Shown in pieces: positions 25,232 through 34,338 of a stretch of DNA of 64,000 bases. The position numbers and the translations under genes are program-made. The stretch is taken from the NCBI RefSeq assembly GCF_001483135.1, contig NZ_LNAL01000007.1, forward strand, positions 186,001 through 250,000, in the 5' to 3' direction. The notes below the pieces were generated by a model, which was given only the letters and a program-made list of their open reading frames with translations, made no database searches and was not told the DNA's origin. Source of the stretch: Solirubrum puertoriconensis. Lineage in GTDB: Bacteria; Bacteroidota; Bacteroidia; Cytophagales; Hymenobacteraceae. Each line of letters starts with the position of its first letter. Within the stretch, counting starts at the first letter, position 1.

Positions 25232-26581
25232 CTAGGCAGCGGCGCCAGTGCGCACAAAAGCACCCAGCTCGGTAAGCAGCGCGTACAGGCCTACGTAGGT
25301 ACGGTTCAGGTAGATAAAGTGCTCGGAGCCACGTGGCTCGCGCTCTTGCCGCAGCTCGGGCTTCTGCAGCAGGTCGTCGCCTAGGGCGTAAAGCGACTCT
25401 AGAAAAGCCGGGTTGCCGAAGTCGAAAGTAGGCTGGCGGAACGGCTGGCCTACCAGCGTAAGCGAGTCGTGCAGCGTGCGGAGGTACAACTCGCGCCGTG
25501 CGGCAGAGTCGGAGGAGCGCAGTACGCCGGCTTCTTCGAGCAAACTCAGGAGGCGGGCTGCGTCGTCGAGGGTTTCGGGGGCGAGCAGGGCCGTGAAGAT
25601 GGCGTGCACCTCGGTGGGTATTTCCTTCACGCAGCCAAAGTCGAGCACGCCCACGGTGCCGCCCTCGTCGGCGCGGAGCAGGAAGTTGCCGGGGTGCGGA
25701 TCGGCGTGTACCTGGCGCAGCTCGTTTAGCTGAAACATGTAGAAATCCCACAGCGCCTGGCCCAGCTGGTTGCGCACCTCCTGGCTGGGCTGCGTTTGCA
25801 GAAATTCGCGCAGGTGCTGGCCCGGCAGCCAATCCATACTCAGGATGCGGGCCGACGATAACTCAGGGTAGTATCTCGGAAACTCCAGGTGCGGCAAATG
25901 GGCGCACTGCTCGGCAATTTGCTGGCCGCGGCGCAGCTCTAGGGCGTAGTCGGTTTCTTCGAGCAGGCGGGTTTCTACCTCCTCCAGGTAAGGGCGTACC
26001 TGGGCTTCATCGAGGCCTAGGATGCGCAGGGCCACGGGCTTCACCAGCCCTAGGTCGGATTTAATGCTGGATGCCACGCCGGGGTACTGCACCTTCACGG
26101 CCAACTCCTTGGCACCTAGGCGCGCAAAGTGCACCTGCCCGATGCTGGCAGCTTGCCGGGCAGTGGGCTCAAATTCATCGAACAGCTCAAAAGGTGACTT
26201 GCCGAACGCATCACGAAAAGCCTTTACCACCAGCGGGCCGGAGAGCGGCGGCGTTTGGTACTGCGCTTGGGCAAACTGCTCGGAGTAAGCCGTGGGCAAA
26301 ATGTTTTTCTCCATGGCCAGCATCTGCGCCACTTTCAGCACCGAGCCTTTCATTTGGCTGAGGGTGCCGTAGAGCTCGGCCGCGTTGGCGGCGTGCAGGT
26401 CGTCGGCGTTAACATCGGCACCGGCGGCGCGCTTGGCGTAGTGCTTCACGTAGTTGGCGCCAACCTTTAGGCCGGTTTTGGCGAAGCGTGCGGCCCGCGC
26501 CACCTTGGTAGTGGGCAGCGACACCAACGGCTGACCGTTGCTGAGCTCGGGCGCAGCACCATCGGGGGGTAAGTTGCTCAT
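25232..26581 (-). CDS. ABC1/AarF (UbiB-type) atypical kinase family protein
   Basis: Seen: the ABC1 family core QMKGSVLKVAQMLA (KxGQ-type motif, here with Val-Ala-Gln), SIGQVHFARL with an Ala-rich nucleotide loop, VKVQYPGVASSIKSDL, the catalytic loop HADPHPGNFLLR and the metal-binding LDFGCVKEIP. 449 aa, cytosolic. UbiB/Coq8 relatives are ATPases that assist quinone biosynthesis or lipid handling; the target here is unknown. Its ATG overlaps the stop of the upstream TetR-type gene (TAATG), so the two are translationally coupled. Confidence 0.88.
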   Translation of the reverse strand: MSNLPPDGAAPELSNGQPLVSLPTTKVARAARFAKTGLKVGANYVKHYAKRAAGADVNADDLHAANAAELYGTLSQMKGSVLKVAQMLAMEKNILPTAYSEQFAQAQYQTPPLSGPLVVKAFRDAFGKSPFELFDEFEPTARQAASIGQVHFARLGAKELAVKVQYPGVASSIKSDLGLVKPVALRILGLDEAQVRPYLEEVETRLLEETDYALELRRGQQIAEQCAHLPHLEFPRYYPELSSARILSMDWLPGQHLREFLQTQPSQEVRNQLGQALWDFYMFQLNELRQVHADPHPGNFLLRADEGGTVGVLDFGCVKEIPTEVHAIFTALLAPETLDDAARLLSLLEEAGVLRSSDSAARRELYLRTLHDSLTLVGQPFRQPTFDFGNPAFLESLYALGDDLLQKPELRQEREPRGSEHFIYLNRTYVGLYALLTELGAFVRTGAAA

Positions 26582-27219
26582 TAGCGGCGGCGCGATTGAA
26601 ACAGGAAGCGGGCTAGGTCGAGCGCCGAGTCGAAGGTGTTGGGGCCTACCAGATCGAAGCTGAGGCGCACGGCTTTTTCCACGGCCGCATCGGTGCGCTC
26701 AAAGTTCAGCGAGTTGTCTTTGGCAAAGAAGCCGAGCACGAACAAGGCCTGCTGCCAGAACAAGCGCGGGTACCGCTCTTGCAGCACCGGGCGGTTGGCT
26801 ACCTCGTCGGTGTTTTGGCCGGCGCGCAAAATGCCGCCCACAAAGGCTTGGAAGTCCTGCCGGAAATCGTCGAGCACGCGCGGGGTGAGGCCGGGCACCT
26901 CGGGCATGTAGCGCCGCAGCGACTGCAGGGCGTAGCTGCGGTTCTGCTTCAAAATTTCAAGCAGCGTGAAGTAAAAGCCGAGCAGCTTTTCGCGGGCCGA
27001 GTACTCGGGCCACACGGGCTCCTTGCTGGCTTGCTCGCGAGCCTGGCGGCCAAAGTCGGCCCATATTTCGCGGTCAATAGCTTCGAAGTTGGGATAGAAG
27101 CGGTAGAACTCCGCCTCCGGTATGCCGAGCTTTTTGGTGAGCTTGAAAACCGAGGCGGGCGGCGTGTTCTTGCGCAGTACGTAGTCGAAATACGCCTGCT
27201 TGATGCGGTCTTTCTCCAT
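26581..27219 (-). CDS. TetR-family transcriptional regulator
   Basis: 212 aa. The first about 50 residues contain a helix-turn-helix of TetR type (KQAYFDYVLRKN...SVFKLTKKLGIPEAEFYRFYPNFEAIDREIW); the rest is an all-helical ligand domain (LGFYFTLLEILKQNRSYALQSLRRYMPE...). Coupled by TAATG overlap to the AarF-type gene, so it probably regulates this pair. Ligand unknown. The pairing of this regulator class with an ABC1 kinase is notable. Confidence 0.8.
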   Translation of the reverse strand: MEKDRIKQAYFDYVLRKNTPPASVFKLTKKLGIPEAEFYRFYPNFEAIDREIWADFGRQAREQASKEPVWPEYSAREKLLGFYFTLLEILKQNRSYALQSLRRYMPEVPGLTPRVLDDFRQDFQAFVGGILRAGQNTDEVANRPVLQERYPRLFWQQALFVLGFFAKDNSLNFERTDAAVEKAVRLSFDLVGPNTFDSALDLARFLFQSRRR

Positions 27220-27264
27220 GGTACAAGCACAACCAGCGGCTGCGCTTATTGGTTGCTGAAAACC

Positions 27265-28590
27265 CTAGGTTACCGGCAGGTTCTGGTAGGCTTTGCGGAA
27301 CACCGCCACCGCCCGCTCGCGGGCAAACTTGTGGTCGACCATAGGCGCCGGGTACTTCTTGGTGCCGTACTCCGGCACCCAGCGGCGCACGTACTCCAGC
27401 GTGGGGTCGAACTTCTTGAGCTGCGACTCGGGGCTGAACACCCGGAACCACGGCGCGGCCACCACCCCGGTACCGGCTACCCATTGCCAGTTGCCCACGT
27501 TCAGGGCCAAGTCGTAATCGAGCAGCTTATCGGCGAAGTACCGCTCGCCCAGGCGCCAATCAATCAGCAGGTGCTTGTTGAGGAAGGCTGCCACGGCGAT
27601 GCGGGCACGGTTGTGCAGAAAGCCGGTTTGGTTTAGCTCGCGCATGCCGGCATCAACCAGCGGGTAGCCCGTTTGCCCATCGCACCAGCGCTGGTATTCT
27701 TCCTCGTTGTTGCGGTACTCCACGTGGCGCAATCGAGGGTTGTAACTTTCGTGTGCGGTGCCAGGGAAGTGCCACATCAGCATCATGTAGTAGTCGCGCC
27801 ATACCAGCTCGGCCAGCAGTTTGGGGTTGAACTCGTGGGCTTGGCGCATCAGCTCGCGCACGCTTAGGGTACCAAAACGAAGGTGCACCGAGCGGCGGGT
27901 GCTGCTGTTCACCAGACCCAGCCGGTCGCGGGTAAGGTGGTAGTCGCGCACCAAGCTTTCGGGGGGTACCTCGGCCGCGGGCACGTACTGCTCGTAGCGC
28001 TCAAAGCCCATTTGCTCGAGCGTGGGCTTAGGTGGCGCATCGGCCAGGCGGCCTAGGCGCTCGGCCTTGTACAGCTCCGCCGAAGGGTAGGGGCGCAGAT
28101 CTTCTTCGCGCAGTTTGGCTTCCCACGCGTCGCGGTACATCCCAAAAGCCTTGTGCGGCGTGCCCGATTTGGTAAGCACCTCGTTTTTGGCGAAAACGAC
28201 CTGATCCTTATACGCTTTGAAAGGCACGCCACGGACTTGCAGCAGCTGGGCTACTTCGGTGTCGCGCTGGGTGGCGTAGGGCTCGTAATCTTCGTTGGTG
28301 AAAACCGCCCCTAAGTCGTAAGTATCAAGCAACTGCCGAAACACCTCCACGGGCTTGCCATAGTAGGCCAGAAAAGTGCCGCCCGCAGCTTCGGTCTGTT
28401 TAGCGAGTCGCTCTACCTCATCGTAGATAAACGTAAGGCGCGCATCCTGGGGGCGCGGCACATAGTCGAGGATGTCGGTGTCGTAGATAAAAAGCGGCAC
28501 CACGGGCAGGCCGCTTTGCAAGGCCGCAGTCAGGCCGGCGTTATCGTGCTGCCGGAAGTCGCGGCGGTGCCAGAACAGCGCAATCTTCAT
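27265..28590 (-). CDS. phrB: Deoxyribodipyrimidine photolyase / cryptochrome family
   Basis: Light-driven repair of UV-induced pyrimidine dimers with FAD. Seen: N-terminal photolyase domain (ALFWHRRDFRQHDNAGL); FAD-binding C-terminal domain with RDYYMMLMW, the very conserved WCDGQTGYPLVDAGMREL and GFLHNRARIAVAAFL, and LDYDLALNVGNWQWVAGTG (conserved Asn and Trp around flavin). 441 aa, class I length. A cryptochrome role cannot be excluded. It lies two bases after the upstream dehydrogenase gene, so the two are an operon; a BLUF blue-light sensor is elsewhere in the window. Confidence 0.9.
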   Translation of the reverse strand: MKIALFWHRRDFRQHDNAGLTAALQSGLPVVPLFIYDTDILDYVPRPQDARLTFIYDEVERLAKQTEAAGGTFLAYYGKPVEVFRQLLDTYDLGAVFTNEDYEPYATQRDTEVAQLLQVRGVPFKAYKDQVVFAKNEVLTKSGTPHKAFGMYRDAWEAKLREEDLRPYPSAELYKAERLGRLADAPPKPTLEQMGFERYEQYVPAAEVPPESLVRDYHLTRDRLGLVNSSTRRSVHLRFGTLSVRELMRQAHEFNPKLLAELVWRDYYMMLMWHFPGTAHESYNPRLRHVEYRNNEEEYQRWCDGQTGYPLVDAGMRELNQTGFLHNRARIAVAAFLNKHLLIDWRLGERYFADKLLDYDLALNVGNWQWVAGTGVVAAPWFRVFSPESQLKKFDPTLEYVRRWVPEYGTKKYPAPMVDHKFARERAVAVFRKAYQNLPVT

Positions 28591-28592
28591 AG

Positions 28593-29306
28593 CTATTTCA
28601 GGGTTGAGTAACCGCCGTCGACGCGGATGATCTGACCGGTAATAAAGTTTGCTGCATCGGAGAGCAGGAATGCGGCCGACTCAGCCAAATCGGTGGCTTG
28701 GCCCACGCGCTGCAGGGGGTGGCGCTTAGCCCCGGCTTCTTGCTTTTCGGGCGTGTTCAGCAGGGCGGCGGCAAGCGGGGTGTTGGTAAGCGAAGGTGCT
28801 AAGGCATTCACCCGGATGCCACTGCCGGCGTACTCCGAGGCCAACGAGCGGGTAAGTCCCTCCAGCGCCGCCTTGGCCGTGGCAATGCTAGCATGAAACG
28901 GCATGCCGTTGTAAGCCGCCACGGTGCTAAACAGCACCACCGCGGCGTTGCCAGCTTTCTTCAGGCGCTTCATGCAGGCTTGCAGCACTTGCACGGCGCC
29001 CACCACATTCAGCTCAAAATCCTGCCGGAACTGCTCGGCACCTAGGCGCTCGAAGGGCCGCAGCAAAATGGATCCGGGGCAGTACACCACGCCGTGCAGC
29101 ACCTCGGGCAAGCCGTCGAGGGCAGCGGCCTCAAACTGGGTTACATCGAGTGGCAGGTGCGTGGCACCTAGGGCTTGAAGCTCTTCGGATTGGTGGCGCG
29201 AAGCCGTGATGAGCGTGGCGCCTTGCTGCTGTAGGAGCTGGGCAGTTGCCAAGCCGATGCCCGACGAGGCACCGACGACCAAAATGGTTTTGCCGGAGAA
29301 ATCCAT
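28593..29306 (-). CDS. Short-chain dehydrogenase/reductase
   Basis: NAD(P)-dependent oxidoreductase. Seen: Rossmann motif VVGASSGIG at the N terminus, a middle motif VVYCPGS in place of the usual NNAG, catalytic Ser in LFSTVAAYNGMPFHASIATAKAA with the Tyr-x-x-x-Lys position occupied by H-A-S-I-A-T-A-K rather than Y..AK, and ending ITGQIIRVDGGYSTL. The apparent loss of the catalytic Tyr (HASIATAK) is worth noting. I start at ATG 29306 (237 aa) because the upstream 51 residues lack family similarity. Operon with the photolyase. Confidence 0.85.
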   Translation of the reverse strand: MDFSGKTILVVGASSGIGLATAQLLQQQGATLITASRHQSEELQALGATHLPLDVTQFEAAALDGLPEVLHGVVYCPGSILLRPFERLGAEQFRQDFELNVVGAVQVLQACMKRLKKAGNAAVVLFSTVAAYNGMPFHASIATAKAALEGLTRSLASEYAGSGIRVNALAPSLTNTPLAAALLNTPEKQEAGAKRHPLQRVGQATDLAESAAFLLSDAANFITGQIIRVDGGYSTLK

Positions 29307-29627
29307 GCGGTGGGATTGGGTTGCGGAACCCCGAAACAACCTCCGCAAGGCTGTAAGGTTTGCCGCCGCAGCCCTTCGCTTACTCTTGCACGCGGCTGTA
29401 GTGTTACCAAATTGTTGTGTAATAGCATCTTCGAGCAAGTATGTGGCTGATGCAAGCAAAAAAATAACAGCTACATAAATAGCTTTAAGTCAAGATGATC
29501 TTGCTTAGTTAGTATAAATTAAAAGCGCAATATTGTTCGGCTTGCCTACCAACAAGCTCGACTGAAGCATGCCGTTTTACGTAGCTTCGGACCAATCCCT
29601 GCATTCCCCCACTACCACAACCGAGTT

Positions 29628-32600
29628 ATGAACATCCGCAAACTACTCGTCGCGAACCGCGGTGAAATTGCGATTCGCGTGCTGCGCGCCGCCACCGAGC
29701 TAGGCATCCAGACCGTCGCGATTTACACCTACGAGGACCGCTATTCGTTGCACCGCTACAAGGCCGACGAGGCCTACCAGGTGGGCCGCGACGAAGATCC
29801 GCTGAAGCCTTATCTCGACATTGAGGAGATTTTGCGGGTGGCCAAAGCCAACGGCGTCGATGCCATTCACCCCGGCTACGGCTTCTTGTCGGAAAACGCC
29901 AACTTCGCCCGCCGCTGCGGCGAGGAGGGCATCACCTTTGTAGGTCCGCGCCCCGAGGTAATGGAAGCCCTAGGTGATAAAGTGCGCGCCAAGGAAGTGG
30001 CCGTGCGCTGCCAAGTGCCCATCATCGAAAGCAGCCAGCAACCCCTCACCAGCTACGAGGTAGCCCTCGAAGAAGCGCACCGCATTGGCTACCCGGTTAT
30101 GCTGAAAGCCGCTGCCGGTGGCGGTGGTCGCGGCATGCGCGTAATCCGTGACGACGAGCAGCTGGAGAAAGGCTTTTTCGAGGCGCGCAACGAAGCCAAA
30201 AAGGCCTTCGGCGACGACACCGTGTTCCTCGAGAAGTTTGTGGAGCGCCCCAAGCACATTGAGGTGCAGCTGGTGGCTGATACCCACGGCAACATCATTC
30301 ACCTGTACGAACGCGACTGCTCGGTGCAGCGCCGCTACCAGAAAGTGGTAGAAGTGGCCCCGTCGTTGAACCTTCCCGACCACATGCGCCACCTGCTCTA
30401 CGAGTACTCGCTGCGCCTAGGTAAGGCCGTGGGCTACAATAACGTGGGCACCGTGGAGTTCTTGGTGAATCCCGAGCACGACCGCATCTACTTTATCGAG
30501 GTGAACCCCCGCATTCAGGTAGAGCACACCGTAACCGAAATGATTACGGGCATCGACCTGATTAAAACCCAGCTGCACATTGCCGACGGTCGCCGCCTTT
30601 CGGACCCCGAAATTGGCCTGGGCCCCGACGTGAAGCCGCTGAAAATTGGCTACGCCATTCAGTGCCGCATCACTACCGAAGACCCCGAAAACGACTTCAA
30701 GCCCGACTACGGTACCATTGTGGCCTACCGCTCGGCCGGTGGTTTTGGCATTCGCCTCGACCAAGGCTCGGTGTACCAGGGCGTAAAGATTTCCCCCTTC
30801 TTCGACTCGCTTTTGGTGAAGGTGTCGGCGCACGCGCCCACGCTCGAAGGCGCCGCCCAGAAGATGCAGCGCACCTTGGATGAGTTCCGGGTACGCGGCG
30901 TACGCACCAACATTCAGTTCCTGCAGAACATAATTGCGCACTCCGAGTTTGTAGCCGGGCAAGCCAATGTCGATTTCATCAAAGACCACCAGGAGCTGTT
31001 TAAGTTCAAGCCGCGCCTCGACCGCGGCACGCGCTTGCTCGAGTTTCTAGGTGATTTGATTGTGAACGGCAATGCCGATGTGAAGGGCAACGTCGACCCG
31101 AAAAAGGAGCTGCCTAAGCCCAAGCTGCCGCACTTCGACCCCAACGGCGAAGTGCCCGCCGGCACCAAGCAAATTCTCACCGACCTAGGGCCAGAAGGCT
31201 TTGCCCAGTGGCTGCGCAACGACCCGCTCATTCACTACACCGATACCACCTTCCGCGATGCGCACCAAAGCCTGCTGGCCACGCGCATGCGCAGCTTCGA
31301 TATGCTGAAGGTGGCCGACCGTTACGCCCGCTGCCATCCGCAAACCTTCTCGCTTGAGTGCTGGGGCGGCGCCACGTTCGATGTGGCCATGCGCTTCCTG
31401 AACGAAGACCCGTGGGACCGACTCGCGAAAATCCGACAGGCTGTGCCCAACATTCTGTTGCAAATGCTCATCCGCGGGGCCAACGGCGTGGGCTACAAAG
31501 CATACCCCGATAACCTCACGGAGCGTTTTGTGCAGCAAGCCTGGGAAACCGGCGTCGATGTGTTCCGCATCTTCGACTCGCTGAACTGGATGAAGGGCAT
31601 GGAGGCCTGCATTGGCTTCGTGCGCAACAAAACCCAGGGCCTAGCCGAAGCCGCCATTTGCTACACTGGCGACATCCTCGACCCCAAGCGCAACCAGAAG
31701 TACAACCTCGAGTACTACCTGCGCCTGGCCAAGCAGATTGAAGAAGCCGGCGCGCACATCTTGTGCATCAAGGACATGGCTGGCTTACTGAAGCCATACG
31801 CTGCTACCGAGCTCATCACGGCGCTGCGCGAAACCATCAGCCTGCCTATTCACCTACACACCCACGACACTTCGTCGCTGCAACCGGCCACGTACCTAAA
31901 AGCAGTTGAAGCCGGTGTCGACGTGATTGACGTGGCCCTGGGTTCGTTGTCGGGCCTTACTTCGCAGCCCAACTTCAACTCGGTGGTGGAGATGCTGCGC
32001 GGCACCGAGCGCCACCGCGAGTACGATCAGCACAGCCTCAACGAGTTCTCGAATTACTTCGAAACCGTTCGCGACTATTACTACCCATTTGAATCGGGCC
32101 TGAAAGCGGGCACCTCGGAGGTGTTTCAGCACGAAATTCCGGGCGGGCAGTACTCCAACTTGCGTCCGCAGGCAGCAGGCCTAGGTCTGCTCGATAAGTT
32201 TGAACTCATCAAGGAAACCTTCGCCGAGGTGAACGAGCTGTTCGGCGACATCGTGAAGGTGACGCCCTCGTCGAAGGTAGTGGGCGACATGGCGTTGTTC
32301 TTGGTGTCAAACAACCTCACCACCGAGGATGTGCTGACGAAAGGCCACACCATCAGCTTCCCCGAATCGGTGCGCGAGTTGTTCCGCGGCGACATTGGGC
32401 AGCCTGAAGGCGGCTGGCCGCACGAGCTGCAGAAGATCATCCTGAAGGACGAGCAGCCCTTCACCGACCGGCCCAACGAGCACCTCAAGCCCATCAACTT
32501 CGACAAGGAGTGGGAGAAGTTTCAGGAAAAGTTTGGCCCCGGCGCCCGCTTCACCGATTTGCTCTCGTGGCTGCTCTACCCCAAGGTATTCGAACAGTAC

Positions 32601-33083
32601 TGGAAGCACCTGCAGCAGTACGGCGACGTATCGGTGGTGCCCACGCGGGTGTTCTTCTACGGCCTGCGGCCCGGCGAAGAAACCATCATCGACATTGCCC
32701 GCGGCAAGAGCATCATCGTGCGTCTGCAATCGGTTGGCCCCGTAAACGACGACGGCTGCCGCACCATCTTCTTCACCCTGAACGGCCAGACGCGCAACCT
32801 CGAAATCCGCGACCGATCGGTGGAGGTAAAAACGGTGTCGAACCCCAAAGCCGACAAAGGTAATCCGCGCCAAATTGGCGCCCCACTGCAAGGCTTGCTC
32901 TCGAAAGTGCTGGTGGAGAATGGCCAAAAGGTGAAGCGTAACACACCGCTGTTCATCATCGAAGCTATGAAGATGGAAACTACCATCACGGCCCCGAGCG
33001 ACGCCAAAGTACAGGTAGTGAACCTGAACGAAGGCACGCTGGTGAATGCTGACGATTTGGTGCTTACATTGGGGGAGAAGTAA
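29628..33083 (+). CDS. pyc: Pyruvate carboxylase
   Basis: ATP- and biotin-dependent carboxylation of pyruvate to oxaloacetate, refilling the TCA cycle. Seen in order: biotin carboxylase domain (about 1-450; LLVANRGEIAIRVLRAA, KAAAGGGGRGMR, EVNPRIQVEHTVTE), carboxyltransferase TIM barrel (about 540-840; TDTTFRDAHQSLLATRMR, and LPIHLHTHDTS with metal-binding His), a PC allosteric/tetramer region, and a biotin carrier domain at the end with the biotinyl Lys1115 in EAMKMET. 1151 aa, the usual length of the single-chain enzyme. Preceded by a 170-base intergenic region with no exact promoter match. Confidence 0.97.
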   Translation: MNIRKLLVANRGEIAIRVLRAATELGIQTVAIYTYEDRYSLHRYKADEAYQVGRDEDPLKPYLDIEEILRVAKANGVDAIHPGYGFLSENANFARRCGEEGITFVGPRPEVMEALGDKVRAKEVAVRCQVPIIESSQQPLTSYEVALEEAHRIGYPVMLKAAAGGGGRGMRVIRDDEQLEKGFFEARNEAKKAFGDDTVFLEKFVERPKHIEVQLVADTHGNIIHLYERDCSVQRRYQKVVEVAPSLNLPDHMRHLLYEYSLRLGKAVGYNNVGTVEFLVNPEHDRIYFIEVNPRIQVEHTVTEMITGIDLIKTQLHIADGRRLSDPEIGLGPDVKPLKIGYAIQCRITTEDPENDFKPDYGTIVAYRSAGGFGIRLDQGSVYQGVKISPFFDSLLVKVSAHAPTLEGAAQKMQRTLDEFRVRGVRTNIQFLQNIIAHSEFVAGQANVDFIKDHQELFKFKPRLDRGTRLLEFLGDLIVNGNADVKGNVDPKKELPKPKLPHFDPNGEVPAGTKQILTDLGPEGFAQWLRNDPLIHYTDTTFRDAHQSLLATRMRSFDMLKVADRYARCHPQTFSLECWGGATFDVAMRFLNEDPWDRLAKIRQAVPNILLQMLIRGANGVGYKAYPDNLTERFVQQAWETGVDVFRIFDSLNWMKGMEACIGFVRNKTQGLAEAAICYTGDILDPKRNQKYNLEYYLRLAKQIEEAGAHILCIKDMAGLLKPYAATELITALRETISLPIHLHTHDTSSLQPATYLKAVEAGVDVIDVALGSLSGLTSQPNFNSVVEMLRGTERHREYDQHSLNEFSNYFETVRDYYYPFESGLKAGTSEVFQHEIPGGQYSNLRPQAAGLGLLDKFELIKETFAEVNELFGDIVKVTPSSKVVGDMALFLVSNNLTTEDVLTKGHTISFPESVRELFRGDIGQPEGGWPHELQKIILKDEQPFTDRPNEHLKPINFDKEWEKFQEKFGPGARFTDLLSWLLYPKVFEQYWKHLQQYGDVSVVPTRVFFYGLRPGEETIIDIARGKSIIVRLQSVGPVNDDGCRTIFFTLNGQTRNLEIRDRSVEVKTVSNPKADKGNPRQIGAPLQGLLSKVLVENGQKVKRNTPLFIIEAMKMETTITAPSDAKVQVVNLNEGTLVNADDLVLTLGEK

Positions 33084-33110
33084 TCTAAGATTTATTCCAC
33101 TCTCAGCACC

Positions 33111-33869
33111 ATGAAACGATTGTTGATTGGTTTGCTAGCCACCGTTGCTCTCCCTGCGGTGGCGCAAACTAGCCCAGCTTCCACAGCAATTACCACAGGA
33201 GTTGGAGCCAATGAGAACTTAGCCGCAATGGGCCGGTTGGGAAGCTTTAGCATGGCCGTGCCGTTCGACAACCGCTACATAGGCATGAAGGGCACCCCTT
33301 ATACCGTGCCACGGTGGCTACCCGGTACCATTTACATGCGCCGTGGGATACAGGCTTCAGACTTACCACTGAAATACGACTCGTTTGGACAGCGCTTGTT
33401 GGCACTGCGTCCGTCGAAGGATTCGATTATGGTTGACCTGAATCAAATCGACAAGTTCGTGCTGCGAGAAACAGTTCCGAGTAGTGATGGTAAGCCTGTG
33501 GTGCAAACCGAGCGATTATACCAACGCCTGGAGAATCCGCCGGCAGCCATCCGAGATTCGTTTGTTGAGGTATTGTACGCCCGCGACAATGGCAAATACG
33601 CCCTATACAAACTGCCACGGAAAATCTTTATCAAGAGCCAACCCGATCAGGGATACAACTCGGGTCGTGACTATAACGAAATCATGGACGTATCTGAGCT
33701 ATACCTGAAACTGCCTAGCGGTACGCTTGCAAAACTAGCTAAGCCCGGTAACAAGCAACTGGAGGCAGTATTACCAAAGGAGGAGGCAGAGCGCCTAAAA
33801 GCATTAAAGCTCAACATCAAGAGCGAGGATGATCTGCGCAAAGTAGTAGCACAGCTCGACACTAAGTAG
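33111..33869 (+). CDS. Secreted protein of unknown function
   Basis: 252 aa with a signal peptide (LLIGLLATVALPAVAQ). The mature part has no Cys and no family I recognise; motifs such as VPFDNRYIGMKGTPYTVPRWLPGTIYMR and a Lys-rich C terminus (LKLNIKSEDDLRKVVAQL) are visible. It starts 27 bases after pyc, possibly by chance of position, and ends before a 51-base palindrome. Probably periplasmic or surface protein of Hymenobacter-type genomes. Confidence 0.7.
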   Translation: MKRLLIGLLATVALPAVAQTSPASTAITTGVGANENLAAMGRLGSFSMAVPFDNRYIGMKGTPYTVPRWLPGTIYMRRGIQASDLPLKYDSFGQRLLALRPSKDSIMVDLNQIDKFVLRETVPSSDGKPVVQTERLYQRLENPPAAIRDSFVEVLYARDNGKYALYKLPRKIFIKSQPDQGYNSGRDYNEIMDVSELYLKLPSGTLAKLAKPGNKQLEAVLPKEEAERLKALKLNIKSEDDLRKVVAQLDTK

Positions 33870-33885
33870 CGGTTTACGCTGTTTT

Positions 33886-33936
33886 CTGAACGCGAAAGCG
33901 CCCACTGCATTATGCAGTGGGCGCTTTCGCGTTCAG
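33886..33936. terminator. Very long perfect hairpin between convergent genes
   Basis: Perfect 25-bp arms (33886-33910 with 33912-33936) around a single central base, 17 bases after the plus-strand gene and 9 bases before the stop of the minus-strand gene at 33945. No U run. Its position suggests a bidirectional terminator or 3'-end stabiliser. Confidence 0.65.
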
Positions 33937-33944
33937 TAAGGCTA

Positions 33945-34259
33945 CTAATTTGTTTTACGTCGCTTTAATGCAAGCTTCCAAGTGTTTGAACTGGGTTCGG
34001 ATGCAGCAGCTGTAGGCGTGGGCCAATTATCCGGCGGTGCATCTGTCGGCGTCAGAGTTTTATTGGCCTCACCATTATGCAACACCAACTGATCAACGAC
34101 GCGTGGGTCAGCAGGCTCTGGGTCGCCTAGGCCAGTGATAGTGCGGTTGGGTACCGATGCTAACGTTTGGGCTTGAGCCGCAGCTGAACCAAGCCAAATC
34201 AAGCCAACTGCTAACAATGCACGTGAAAACGAGAGGAGCATGCGGCTTGCCTTTATCAA
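33945..34259 (-). CDS. Small secreted protein of unknown function
   Basis: 104 aa from ATG 34259; ATG 34241 (98 aa) is equally possible. Signal peptide (ALLAVGLIWLGSAAAQAQ) followed by a polar Pro/Thr/Ala-rich stretch (PTDAPPDNWPTPTAAASEPSS) and a basic end LALKRRKTN. No family recognised. Convergent with the preceding gene; next minus-strand gene upstream is an outer-membrane protein starting at 35154, whose stop is 79 bases away. Confidence 0.55.
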   Translation of the reverse strand: MIKASRMLLSFSRALLAVGLIWLGSAAAQAQTLASVPNRTITGLGDPEPADPRVVDQLVLHNGEANKTLTPTDAPPDNWPTPTAAASEPSSNTWKLALKRRKTN

Positions 34260-34338
34260 TGGTGGGATAGGACAAACCTAGGGGCAGCGCACCAAGCCGT
34301 CAATCACACAATGATGTGGTACAGCCAAAAAGGAGGAA

